From: Oxalobacteraceae bacterium OTU3CAMAD1
GTDB lineage: Bacteria; Pseudomonadota; Gammaproteobacteria; Burkholderiales; Burkholderiaceae_D
DNA length: 64,000 bases
NCBI GenBank assembly: GCA_024123915.1
Contig: CP099650.1
Span: forward strand, 434,001-498,000
Direction of reading: 5' to 3'
The notes beneath the pieces were generated by a model, which was given only the letters and a program-made list of their open reading frames with translations, had not been told where the DNA came from and did no database searches. The position numbers and the translations under genes were made by a program. Below, piece by piece: positions 35,862 through 44,273 of the stretch (position 1 is the first letter of the stretch; the number at the start of each line of letters is the position of its first letter).

Positions 35862-36890
35862 TCAGCCGATCAGTTTTTTGAGCAGTTCGGCCTTGGTGCT
35901 GTCGTAGTCGGCGGCCGAGATCAGGCCTTTGTCGAGCAGTCCTTTGAGCTTTTCCAGCCGGTTTTCGATGGAGTCCTCGGCCGGCGCAGTGGGTGCCGAA
36001 GGTGCCGCAGGCGCCGCTGCGCCCGCCATGGCCTGTCCCATCATCTGGCCGACCGTCATGCCGGCGCCCAGGCCGGCGCCGATGCCCGCCAGGCCGCCTT
36101 CGTTCGACGCCGCCATCGGGATCGCGCTGGCCACCTGGTAGCGGGTGAAGCCGGCCATTTTGTCGGCGCTCATGCCGCCCTTCATGCCGGCGGAGATGCG
36201 CTCGTCCAGCGCGGCCTGCAGTTCCTCCGGCAGGCTGACGCTGGCGACGTTGAATTCATCGAGCCCGATGCCGTAGCGGCCGAACGCGGTGGACAGGTCG
36301 CCCTTGACCTGCTGCGCCATCAGCGCCTGGTTGGCCGCCATGTCGAGGAACGGCACCTGCGCGCCGCCCAGGGAGCTGGCCATGGTCGCCATCAGGATGC
36401 CGCGCAGCTGCTCCTCCACCTCGTCGCGGGTGTAGACCTCGCGCGTGCCGCTGATCTCCTTGAAGAACAGGCGCGGATCGGTCACGCGGTACGAGAACAT
36501 GCCGAAGGCGCGCACGCGCACCATGTCGAAGTCCTTGTCGCGGATCGTGATCGGTTGCGGCGTGCCCCATTTACGGCCGGTCTGCACCCGGGTGCTGAAA
36601 AAATAGACATCCGACTTGAACGGCGAGTCGAACAGCTTGTCCCAGTTTTTCAGGTTGGTCAGGATCGGCAAGGTTTGCGTGGTCAGCTTGTGGGTGCCGG
36701 GGCCGAAGACGTCCGCCACCTGGCCCTCGTTGACGAACACCGCCATCTGCGACTCGCGCACCACCAGCACGCCGCCGTTCTGGATCTCGAAATCCTGCAT
36801 CGGATAGCGCCAGGCCAGTACGCCGTCGACTTCCTCGTTCCACTGCAGTACGTCGATAAACTGCTTCTTGATAAAGCTGCCGATGCCCAT
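35862..36890 (-). CDS. SPFH-domain protein with C-terminal SHOCT motif
   Basis: A 342-residue protein of the YdjI/virion-core-like SPFH group: FIKKQFIDVLQWNEEVDGVL, VRESQMAVFVNEGQVADVFGPG and the SPFH core through YRVTDPRLFF. A Gly/Ala/Met-rich linker (GLAGIGAGLGAGMTVGQMMGQ) leads to the SHOCT tail RLEKLKGLLDKGLISAADYD. No membrane helix is seen; such proteins assemble on membranes as ring or scaffold complexes. It is 27 bases after the DUF350 gene and nine before the DUF4178 gene. Confidence 0.85.
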   Translation of the reverse strand: MGIGSFIKKQFIDVLQWNEEVDGVLAWRYPMQDFEIQNGGVLVVRESQMAVFVNEGQVADVFGPGTHKLTTQTLPILTNLKNWDKLFDSPFKSDVYFFSTRVQTGRKWGTPQPITIRDKDFDMVRVRAFGMFSYRVTDPRLFFKEISGTREVYTRDEVEEQLRGILMATMASSLGGAQVPFLDMAANQALMAQQVKGDLSTAFGRYGIGLDEFNVASVSLPEELQAALDERISAGMKGGMSADKMAGFTRYQVASAIPMAASNEGGLAGIGAGLGAGMTVGQMMGQAMAGAAAPAAPSAPTAPAEDSIENRLEKLKGLLDKGLISAADYDSTKAELLKKLIG

Positions 36891-36917
36891 GATGGTCCTC
36901 GCTTTGGTTTGGCTAAA

Positions 36918-37304
36918 TTAGGAAATGCAGGCGCCGTTGATGACGCCGATGGAAATGGAGATCGCGCCCAGCAGGCCGCCGAAGGCGGTGTTGTTCGCCT
37001 CGATCTGGTCCTTCGACATGTTCAGCACCCGCGTCGTGATGGCATACGCCAGCACCTGCACCAGCATCGCGCCGAAGGCCCAGGCGAAGAACTCCTGGTA
37101 ATTCGCAGTATGCATCAGCGCCGAACCGACGGTGATTGAAAAACCAATCAACGCGCCGCCCAGCGATAGCGCCGCCGCCTGGTTGCCCTGGCGGATCAGC
37201 AGCACCTCGTTGGCCGGCGTCGTGCGCGTGTAGACGACGAAAAAGACGGCCAGCAGCACGGCGGCCAGTAATAGGTGAATCAGATAGTTTAGGATGGCGG
37301 GCAC
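36918..37304 (-). CDS. DUF350 family membrane protein (YjfL-like)
   Basis: A 128-residue protein with four predicted membrane helices (LIHLLLAAVLLAVFFVVY, AALSLGGALIGFSITVGSAL, FAWAFGAMLVQVLAYAI, AFGGLLGAISISIGVING). The family has no established biochemical activity; relatives sit with PspA-like and glutathionylspermidine-synthase-like genes in enterobacterial yjf operons. First gene of the leftward operon, divergent from the aminopropyltransferase-like gene with an 80-base shared promoter region. Confidence 0.83.
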   Translation of the reverse strand: MPAILNYLIHLLLAAVLLAVFFVVYTRTTPANEVLLIRQGNQAAALSLGGALIGFSITVGSALMHTANYQEFFAWAFGAMLVQVLAYAITTRVLNMSKDQIEANNTAFGGLLGAISISIGVINGACIS

Positions 37305-37384
37305 GGCGCGCTCTCAGTGGGGTAAAGTGTTGAACCTTGTGGTTAAGTTACTAACGCTGAAGCATATTAGTGCAAAAGAGCCAA

Positions 37385-38896
37385 ATGAACAAAAAGATTC
37401 TTATATTGTCCGTGTTTGTGGTCGCTTCCTGCGGCCTTGCGTACGAGTTAATCGCTGGCGCCCTGTCCAGCTACCTGCTGGGCGATTCCATCCTGCAGTT
37501 CTCCACGGTGATTGGCTGCTACCTGTTCGCGATGGGCGTCGGCGCCCACTTTTCCAAGTATGTGCTCGATGAGGATGTGCTGGCGCGCTTTGTCGATATC
37601 GAACTGGCGGTCGGCCTGGTCGGCGGCCTGTCGGCGGCCATTCTGTTCCTGACGTTTTCGTGGATGGCGGCGCCGTTCCGCACCATGCTGTACGTGATGG
37701 TGTTCCTGATCGGCGCCTTCGTCGGCATGGAAGTGCCGCTGGTGATGCGCGCGCTGAACGCGCGCCAGACCGGTTTCAGCGAAATCGTCAGCAAGGTGCT
37801 GACCTTCGATTATCTGGGCGCGCTGGCCGTGTCGCTGCTGTTCCCGCTGGTGCTGGCGCCGACCCTGGGCTTGGTGCGCACCGGTTTTTTGTTCGGGATG
37901 CTCAACGTCGGCGTCGCCCTGTGGACAATTCGCGTGTTCCGCGCGGAGCTCAAGAACGTCACCGGCCGCATGCTGCGCGCGTCGGCGGTGATGTTCGTGC
38001 TGGTGGCCGGCTTCGCGTCGGCCGACAAGCTCACTTACTGGGGCGAGCATGGCCTGTTCGGCGACGAAATCGTCTTCGCCACCACCACGCCTTACCAGCG
38101 GCTGGTCGTCACGCGCTGGAAGGACGATCTGCGCCTGTACATCAACGGCAACCTGCAGTTCTCGTCGCGCGACGAGTACCGGTATCACGAGGCGCTGGTG
38201 CATCCGGTGCTGCAGCCCTTGCCATGGGCGAAAAGGGTGCTGGTGCTGGGCGGCGGCGACGGCCTGGCGCTGCGCGAGATCCTGCGCTACAAGAACATCG
38301 AGCATGTGACGCTGGTCGACCTGGACCCGGCGATGACGGGCGCCTTCACCAACCGCCCGGAGCTGGTCAGGCTCAATGGCGGCTCGTTCAGCGATAAGCG
38401 GGTACGCGTGGTCAACGCCGACGCGGCCCTCTGGCTGCGCGAGAACGATGACATGTTCGACGCCATCATCGTCGACTTCCCCGATCCGTCCAGTTTCGCG
38501 CTCGGCAAGCTGTACTCGGTGCCGTTCTACGGCATGGTGCGCAAGCACCTGGCGGCCAACGGCTTGATGACCGTGCAATCGACGTCGCCGTTCTTCGCGC
38601 CGCACGCCTACTGGACCATCGACGCCACCTTGCGCGAAGTCGGCATGAAGACCTATCCCTACCACGCCTACGTGCCGTCATTCGGCGAATGGGGCTTCAT
38701 ACTCGCCACGCCACAGGCGCAGTACACGCCGCCCGCCGAGTACCGTTTGCCGATGCGCTACCTGAATGCCGACACCACGCGCGAGATGTTCATCTTCCCG
38801 CCCGATATGAAGCGCCTGCCGATGGAGCCCAACCGGCTCAATACGCAGTCGCTGGTGCACGAGTTCGAGCAGGATTGGCGTCGGGTGATACGCTGA
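37385..38896 (+). CDS. Membrane-anchored polyamine aminopropyltransferase-like protein
   Basis: A 503-residue protein. The first ~210 residues hold about seven hydrophobic helices; the rest is a spermidine-synthase-type Rossmann domain with VLGGGDGLALREILRY, TLVDLDPAM and IIVDFPDPSSFALGKLYS. Standard enzymes have VEID and VDSTDP at the last two positions, so the acceptor site differs and the acceptor may not be putrescine. ATG 37385 is chosen; GTG 37370 is possible. It would use decarboxylated SAM from the SpeH enzyme encoded 3.2 kb away in the divergent operon. The stop overlaps the next start (TGATG). Confidence 0.83.
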   Translation: MNKKILILSVFVVASCGLAYELIAGALSSYLLGDSILQFSTVIGCYLFAMGVGAHFSKYVLDEDVLARFVDIELAVGLVGGLSAAILFLTFSWMAAPFRTMLYVMVFLIGAFVGMEVPLVMRALNARQTGFSEIVSKVLTFDYLGALAVSLLFPLVLAPTLGLVRTGFLFGMLNVGVALWTIRVFRAELKNVTGRMLRASAVMFVLVAGFASADKLTYWGEHGLFGDEIVFATTTPYQRLVVTRWKDDLRLYINGNLQFSSRDEYRYHEALVHPVLQPLPWAKRVLVLGGGDGLALREILRYKNIEHVTLVDLDPAMTGAFTNRPELVRLNGGSFSDKRVRVVNADAALWLRENDDMFDAIIVDFPDPSSFALGKLYSVPFYGMVRKHLAANGLMTVQSTSPFFAPHAYWTIDATLREVGMKTYPYHAYVPSFGEWGFILATPQAQYTPPAEYRLPMRYLNADTTREMFIFPPDMKRLPMEPNRLNTQSLVHEFEQDWRRVIR

Positions 38897-40524
38897 TGCT
38901 GCGCCGATCCTTTCTGGTGTGGGCCGGCGCCACCGGCGTGGCGGCGGCGGGTACCGTGGCGGCCTTCCAGCGCTGGCAGGAGGTCACGCCCACGCTGCAC
39001 TATCCGGGCCGCGACGAGGGCCACTTCCTGCGCGACCAGCGCAACAAGCCGCTGCCGCCGCCGTCGCAGGTGCTGCAGACCGATATTGCCATCCTCGGTT
39101 CCGGCATCGCCGGGCTGACCGCTGCGTGGAAGCTCAATAAACTCGGCAAGACCGACATGCTGATGGTGGACGGCCCGCAACCGCACGGCAACGCCGCCGG
39201 TGGCGCCTTCGGCGAGTTCGAATATCCGACCGGCGCCCATTATCTGCCGCTGCCGTCGCCGGAGTCGGTGCACGTGCGCGAGATCCTGGCCGACCTGGGC
39301 ATCATTCAAAAAGATCCGCTGGGCGAAAAGCCCTACTACGACGAACGCTTCATCCTTCACGCGCCGGAGGAACGGCTGCTGTACAACGGCCAGTGGCAGG
39401 AAGGTTTCATGCCGACCGAGGGCGTGCCGCAATGGGAGATCGACGAGCACACGCGCTTTTTCGCCGAAGTGGAACGGCTGCGGCAAACGCACGGCGCCGA
39501 TGGCCGTCGCGTGTTCGTGTTCCCGACTGTGATGTCGTCGGAAGACCCGAAGTGGCAGGCGCTGGATCGTATCACCCTCAAGCAGTGGCTGGAACAGAGT
39601 GGCTACCGCTCGCCCACCTTGCACTGGTACCTGAATTACTGCTGCCGCGACGACTACGGCACCCGCTACGACAAGGTCTCGGCCTGGGCCGGTCTGCACT
39701 ACTACTGCAGCCGCTGGGGCGCGGCCGCCAACGCCAGCAGCGGCACCTGGCTGACGTGGCCGGGCGGCCTGCAACCGCTGGCCACCGGCATGGAGCGCGC
39801 CTCGGGCATCAAGCGCGTGGCCGGCACGGTGGTGTCGCTGAAAAAAACGGCGGACGGCGTCGAGGCCCTGTGCTTCAAGCTCGAAAACGGAAAACCGACG
39901 ACGTATCTGGTGCGCGCGCGCAAAGCCATCTGCGCGATGCCGATCTATGTGGCCGCGCGGGTTGTGGATAACATCGCCGCCTACGGTTTCGATCCGGCCA
40001 AGCATATTCCGGAATACGCGCCGTGGATGGTCGCCAACTTCCTGCTCAAGCGTTTTCCACAGGAGCTGCAGGAAGGGCCGCATTCGCCGCCGCTGTCGTG
40101 GGATAACGTTGTCTACAGCGAGCCGGGATTGGGCTATGTCGTCTCCACCCACCAGGATATCCGCGTGCGGCCGCCGGAAAAGACCGTCTTCAGCGCCTAC
40201 ATCGCCCTGTCCGACCGCAAGCCGAGCAGCGCCCGGCACTGGATGGCGGCCGCCAAGCCGGAGGAACTGCTGGCGCTGGCCAGCGCCGACCTCAAAACCG
40301 CCTACGGCGCGCAGTTCGCGGCCTGCGTCGAGCGGGTCGACATCACCTTGCGCGGCCACGCGATGGCGGCGCCATGGCCCAACTTCCGCGCCAACGCCGG
40401 CATGAAGGCCTTGCGCGAGGTGGACGGGCCGATTTTGTTCGCGCACGCCGACCTGTCCGGCTTCTCGGTGTTCGAGGAGGCCGCGTGGTGGGGCTACCGG
40501 GCAGCCGGTCTGGCGGCGAAATGA
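38896..40524 (+). CDS. FAD-dependent amine oxidoreductase-like protein with Tat-type signal
   Basis: A 542-residue flavoprotein. The N-terminus RRSFLVWAGATGVAAAG is a twin-arginine-like export signal. The FAD motif is IAILGSGIAGLTAAWKLNKLG, and the C-terminal GPILFAHADLSGFSVFEEAAWWGYRAAG closes the FAD site. The middle is unlike classical polyamine oxidases, so substrate is open. It is coupled to the aminopropyltransferase-like gene by a one-base overlap, implying that they act on the same product, probably on the periplasmic side of the membrane. Confidence 0.8.
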   Translation: MLRRSFLVWAGATGVAAAGTVAAFQRWQEVTPTLHYPGRDEGHFLRDQRNKPLPPPSQVLQTDIAILGSGIAGLTAAWKLNKLGKTDMLMVDGPQPHGNAAGGAFGEFEYPTGAHYLPLPSPESVHVREILADLGIIQKDPLGEKPYYDERFILHAPEERLLYNGQWQEGFMPTEGVPQWEIDEHTRFFAEVERLRQTHGADGRRVFVFPTVMSSEDPKWQALDRITLKQWLEQSGYRSPTLHWYLNYCCRDDYGTRYDKVSAWAGLHYYCSRWGAAANASSGTWLTWPGGLQPLATGMERASGIKRVAGTVVSLKKTADGVEALCFKLENGKPTTYLVRARKAICAMPIYVAARVVDNIAAYGFDPAKHIPEYAPWMVANFLLKRFPQELQEGPHSPPLSWDNVVYSEPGLGYVVSTHQDIRVRPPEKTVFSAYIALSDRKPSSARHWMAAAKPEELLALASADLKTAYGAQFAACVERVDITLRGHAMAAPWPNFRANAGMKALREVDGPILFAHADLSGFSVFEEAAWWGYRAAGLAAK

Positions 40525-40559
40525 TATTCTAGCTAAATCATATAAACCGAATCGACGCC

Positions 40560-41402
40560 ATGACCCATAACGCCCGCCAGCGCTTTCGCGCCGCCGACAA
40601 ACAGAAGCTGCGCGACGAGGACGCTGGCGACAGCGCCTTCTCCAGCCGCGCCGCCAATCCTGAACTGAGCAAGTCCAAGGGCAAAGCGCTCGACATCAAG
40701 CGCACCGACGCGCTGATCAAGCGTATCGCCGCCTTGCAAAGCATGCTGTACGCCCAGCGCAAGCAGAAGGTGCTGCTGGTGCTGCAGGGGATGGATACCT
40801 CCGGCAAGGACGGCACCGTGCGGGCGATGTTCAGCGGCGTCAGTCCGATGGGCGTGAGCGCGGTGGCCTTCAAGGGGCCGACCGACGAGGAACTGGACCA
40901 CGACTACCTGTGGCGCGTGCACCAGCACGTGCCGCCCAAGGGAAAGATCGCCATCTTCAACCGCAGTCATTACGAGGATGTGCTGATCACCAAGGTGCAA
41001 GGCATGATCGACGGCGGCGAGTGCAAGCGCCGTTACGCGCAGATCCGCGATTTCGAGCGCATGCTCGCCGAAACCGGCACCGTGATCGTCAAGGTGTTCC
41101 TGCATATCTCCAAGGAGGAGCAACGCGAGCGCCTGCAGGAGCGTCTGGACGATCCGGACAAGCAGTGGAAGTTCGATCCCAACGATATCGAGCAGCGCAA
41201 AAAGTGGAATGAATACCAGCGCGCCTACGAGCAGGCCATCCGCGAGACCGACCAGCCGCACGCGCCGTGGTACATCGTACCGGCCAACTCCAAGACGCAC
41301 CGCAACCTGGTGATCGCCAGCCTGCTGCTGGAGACCCTGGAGGGCATGGACCTGAGCTTCCCGCCGCCGCACCCGGACCTGTCCTCGTTCACCGTAGTGT
41401 GA
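40560..41402 (+). CDS. ppk2: Polyphosphate kinase 2 family protein
   Basis: A 280-residue PPK2 that transfers phosphate between polyphosphate and nucleotides. Walker A is LQGMDTSGKDGTVRAMF; the lid and Walker B regions include FNRSHYEDVLITKV and the C-terminal APWYIVPANSKTHRN. A single domain of this length is typical of PPK2s acting on AMP/ADP or other nucleoside phosphates. It is 35 bases downstream of the FAD oxidoreductase, possibly the same transcript, and followed by a family B hairpin. Confidence 0.87.
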   Translation: MTHNARQRFRAADKQKLRDEDAGDSAFSSRAANPELSKSKGKALDIKRTDALIKRIAALQSMLYAQRKQKVLLVLQGMDTSGKDGTVRAMFSGVSPMGVSAVAFKGPTDEELDHDYLWRVHQHVPPKGKIAIFNRSHYEDVLITKVQGMIDGGECKRRYAQIRDFERMLAETGTVIVKVFLHISKEEQRERLQERLDDPDKQWKFDPNDIEQRKKWNEYQRAYEQAIRETDQPHAPWYIVPANSKTHRNLVIASLLLETLEGMDLSFPPPHPDLSSFTVV

Positions 41403-41427
41403 GAGGTAGACCCGCACCCCGGATGCC

Positions 41428-41455
41428 GGGGTCGTACCCCACGGGGTACGACCCC
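41428..41455. repeat. REP-like palindromic repeat, family B
   Basis: GGGGTCGTACCCC-ac-GGGGTACGACCCC, a 13-bp stem nearly identical to that at 14305. Outer arms CCCGCAC (from 41411) and GTGCGGG (ending near 41474) extend it. It lies 26 bases after the PPK2 stop and may serve as transcript end. Confidence 0.8.
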
Positions 41456-41555
41456 TTTGGGCCGCCGTGCGGGTTGGGAGTCCGTATCCCGTCAACCTAA
41501 AATCACGTCCGCGCGGTCTGTGGCATAGTCATTCTTTGCATGAGGAGGACTACCG

Positions 41556-43010
41556 ATGCTGCAACTGAAAGACCCCACACTGCTGCGCCAGCAAGCCTAC
41601 ATCAACGGCGTCTGGAGCGATGCCGACAACGGTGAAACCCATCCGGTGACCAATCCCGCCACCGGCGAGCAAATCGGCACCGTGCCGCGCATGGGCGCGG
41701 CCGAAACCAAACGCGCCATCGACGCCGCCAACGCCGCCTGGCCGGCCTGGCGCAAAAAGACCGCCAAGGAGCGCGCCGCCATTCTGCGCAAGTGGAATGA
41801 CCTGATCCTGGAAAACACCGACGACCTGGCGCTGCTGATGACGGCGGAGCAGGGCAAGCCGCTGACCGAGTCGCGCGGCGAGGTGGCCTACGGCGCCTCG
41901 TTCATCGAATGGTTCGGCGAGGAAGCCAAGCGCGTGGCCGGCGAGACGCTGGCGTCGCCCTGGCCGGACCGCCGCCTGCTGGTGACCAAGGAGCCGATCG
42001 GCGTGTGTGCGGCGATCACGCCGTGGAACTTCCCGATCGCGATGATCACCCGCAAGGCCGGCCCCGCGCTGGCGGCGGGTTGTCCGATGGTGCTCAAGCC
42101 GGCCGAGGCCACCCCGTACTGCGCGCTGGCGCTGGCCGAACTGGCCGGGCGCGCGGGTGTGCCGCCGGGCGTGTTCAGCGTGCTGACCGGCGCCTCCAAG
42201 GATATCGGCGGTGAAATGACGTCCAACCCGATCGTGCGCAAGCTGACCTTCACCGGTTCCACCGCCATCGGCCGACTGCTGATGGAGCAAAGCGCGCCGA
42301 CGATCAAAAAGCTGTCGCTGGAATTGGGCGGCAACGCGCCGTTCATCGTGTTCGACGACGCCGATCTGGATGCCGCCGTCGAAGGGGCGATCGCCTCCAA
42401 GTACCGCAACGCCGGCCAGACCTGCGTGTGCGCCAACCGCCTGTATGTGCAGGACGGGGTGTACGAACAATTCGCCGAAAAACTGGTGGCCGCCGTCGAA
42501 AAACTCAAGGTCGGCAACGGCGTCGAGGAGGGCGTCACGCAAGGCCCGCTGATCGACGAGAAAGCCGTCCAGAAGGTCGAGGAGCATGTGGCCGATGCGC
42601 TGTCCAAGGGCGGCCGCCTGCTGACCGGCGGCAAGCGCCATGCGCTGGGCCACAGCTTCTTCCAGCCGACCGTCATCGCCGATGTCGGCAACGACATGCT
42701 GGTCGCCGGCGAGGAGACTTTCGGCCCGCTGGCGCCGCTGTTCCGCTTCAAGACCGACGAGGAAGTCATCGCCCTGGCCAACGACACGGAATTCGGCCTG
42801 GCCAGCTATTTCTACTCGCGCGATATCGGCCGCATCTGGCGCGTGGCCGAGGGACTGGAGTGCGGCATCGTCGGCGTCAATACCGGCCTGATCTCGACCG
42901 AGGTGGCGCCGTTCGGTGGCGTCAAGCAGTCGGGCCTGGGCCGCGAAGGCTCGCATCACGGCATCGACGAGTTCCTGGTGGTTAAGTACATTTGCCTAGG
43001 CGGCATTTAG
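41556..43010 (+). CDS. gabD: Succinate-semialdehyde dehydrogenase (NADP+)
   Basis: A 484-residue aldehyde dehydrogenase, equal in size to E. coli GabD. ITPWNFPIAMITRKAGPALAAG and LELGGNAPFIVFDDADLD (catalytic Glu) are GabD-type, and the nucleophile is in NAGQTCVCANRLYV. It oxidises succinate semialdehyde to succinate, the end of GABA and putrescine breakdown. GAGGAGG precedes the ATG. No gabT is in the window. Its 3' end overlaps the convergent PHB depolymerase gene by 29 bases. Confidence 0.92.
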   Translation: MLQLKDPTLLRQQAYINGVWSDADNGETHPVTNPATGEQIGTVPRMGAAETKRAIDAANAAWPAWRKKTAKERAAILRKWNDLILENTDDLALLMTAEQGKPLTESRGEVAYGASFIEWFGEEAKRVAGETLASPWPDRRLLVTKEPIGVCAAITPWNFPIAMITRKAGPALAAGCPMVLKPAEATPYCALALAELAGRAGVPPGVFSVLTGASKDIGGEMTSNPIVRKLTFTGSTAIGRLLMEQSAPTIKKLSLELGGNAPFIVFDDADLDAAVEGAIASKYRNAGQTCVCANRLYVQDGVYEQFAEKLVAAVEKLKVGNGVEEGVTQGPLIDEKAVQKVEEHVADALSKGGRLLTGGKRHALGHSFFQPTVIADVGNDMLVAGEETFGPLAPLFRFKTDEEVIALANDTEFGLASYFYSRDIGRIWRVAEGLECGIVGVNTGLISTEVAPFGGVKQSGLGREGSHHGIDEFLVVKYICLGGI

Positions 43011-44091
43011 CGGGTGGCGCCGGCGGCGCCGTCGGGGTCATGGCCGACGGCACGCCGGTGAGCCGGTCGACCATGCGCTTGACGGCCGTCATCTGGCGGC
43101 CGCCCTTCTGCGGATAGCGCAGGTCGTCGTAGGCAAACCAATCCCAGCAGGCGTTGGGGTTCGTGTACTGCCCGATCGACGCCGCCTGCGGATACAGGAT
43201 CATCAGCTTGTTGCTGTCGGCCCAGGCGTTATAGCCGGCCCGTTCGACGAAGGTGGTGCCGATCTCCTCCAGGTCCTGCAGGCAGCCGTGGAACACCACG
43301 TGCAGCCGGCAGCCGTTGTTGCCGGCGTTGTCGCAGGCCGGCGGCACATACAGATACCCGCTCTCGGCCATGCCGTGCAAGCGTGGCTGCGCCAGAAATT
43401 CCGCCTGGTTGAACACGACGAAGCGGCCCGCCGGGCGGGCGGTGTTGCGCGCCGCCAGCGGTCCGTAGATCCATTTCAGCAATTCCCCCGCCGCATCAAA
43501 GCCGCAATTGTTGATGAAGGGGGAGGCCAGCTTGGCGCAGGCGTTGCCGAAGTTGTCCGTCGGCATGGCGTGCTGAACCGGCAAATCGCGTTTGTAGGAA
43601 ATGCGATTCGCCGCGACATAGTGCCGGTAGAAGCTTTGCAGGTCGTTGACGACCACCTGGGGCACGACGGTATCGGCGGTGCCCGACAACATCCAGATCC
43701 GGTGGCCGGCCATGGCGCTGGTCGGATCGATCGCTTGCAAGGCGGCATACCAGTCGGTGACCGCGATCAGCTCGCGCACGCGGGTGGCGTGCGGGGCAAC
43801 TTGGCAGGGGAACACGTCGTTCGTGCAGCTGCAGACGGTGGTGGCGGTGAGCACATTGCCGCGTGCGCAGAAGTACGGCCCGGCGGCGATGATGCCGGCG
43901 CCTTTGACCGTCCGGGAAAACGCCACCTGGAACTGCACCGCCATGTAGGCGCCGGCGGACAAGCCCGAGACCGTGACCTGTTCCGCCTTCATGTACGGCA
44001 ACGCGACCAAATGCGTTGGCGCCTGCGCCCGTGCCGGACCCATGGCCTGGGCGGCGGCAAACAGCAGCAGTGCCAAGCAGAAAATACGCAT
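42982..44091 (-). CDS. Secreted PHB depolymerase-type esterase
   Basis: A 369-residue protein with a Sec signal peptide (cleavage near PARAQA). The lipase box GLSAGAYMAVQ lies close to the N-terminus (about residue 45), the arrangement of type II catalytic domains of extracellular or periplasmic poly(3-hydroxybutyrate) depolymerases. Several Cys pairs (CSCTNDVFPC, CGF, CDNAGNNGC, CW) suggest disulfides. HVVFHGCLQ and the late WFAYDD are also seen. A Pro/Ala-rich tail precedes CRLGKCT. No separate substrate-binding domain is evident, so soluble oligomers or amorphous granules are more likely than crystalline polymer. Confidence 0.8.
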   Translation of the reverse strand: MRIFCLALLLFAAAQAMGPARAQAPTHLVALPYMKAEQVTVSGLSAGAYMAVQFQVAFSRTVKGAGIIAAGPYFCARGNVLTATTVCSCTNDVFPCQVAPHATRVRELIAVTDWYAALQAIDPTSAMAGHRIWMLSGTADTVVPQVVVNDLQSFYRHYVAANRISYKRDLPVQHAMPTDNFGNACAKLASPFINNCGFDAAGELLKWIYGPLAARNTARPAGRFVVFNQAEFLAQPRLHGMAESGYLYVPPACDNAGNNGCRLHVVFHGCLQDLEEIGTTFVERAGYNAWADSNKLMILYPQAASIGQYTNPNACWDWFAYDDLRYPQKGGRQMTAVKRMVDRLTGVPSAMTPTAPPAPPAKCRLGKCT

Positions 44092-44273
44092 GTCGACCTC
44101 CTTTCCGACCCAGTGTAAAGCGGATACCCAGTGTGGGTTACCAGGGTTGAGCTCGCTTAATCCCGGTCAAAGGAACGCCGATGTTAGCGCGATGTTTGCG
44201 ATTTCGCATGCTCGTCAGGCAAGGTCCGGCGGATTGGCATAGAATGTTTTTTTTACTCTTAGCGGCCTCGACC

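Noticed and set aside
34569..37139. An 856-codon open frame on the plus strand opposite the SPFH and DUF4178 genes
   Set aside because: Its product is His/Arg/Asp-rich without any domain, and it mirrors well-recognised proteins on the other strand; long antisense frames are common in high-GC DNA.
39963..39971. TGTGGATAA DnaA-box sequence inside the FAD oxidoreductase gene (another at 44804-44812)
   Set aside because: Isolated, in coding sequence, without AT tract, trios or partner boxes; expected by chance.
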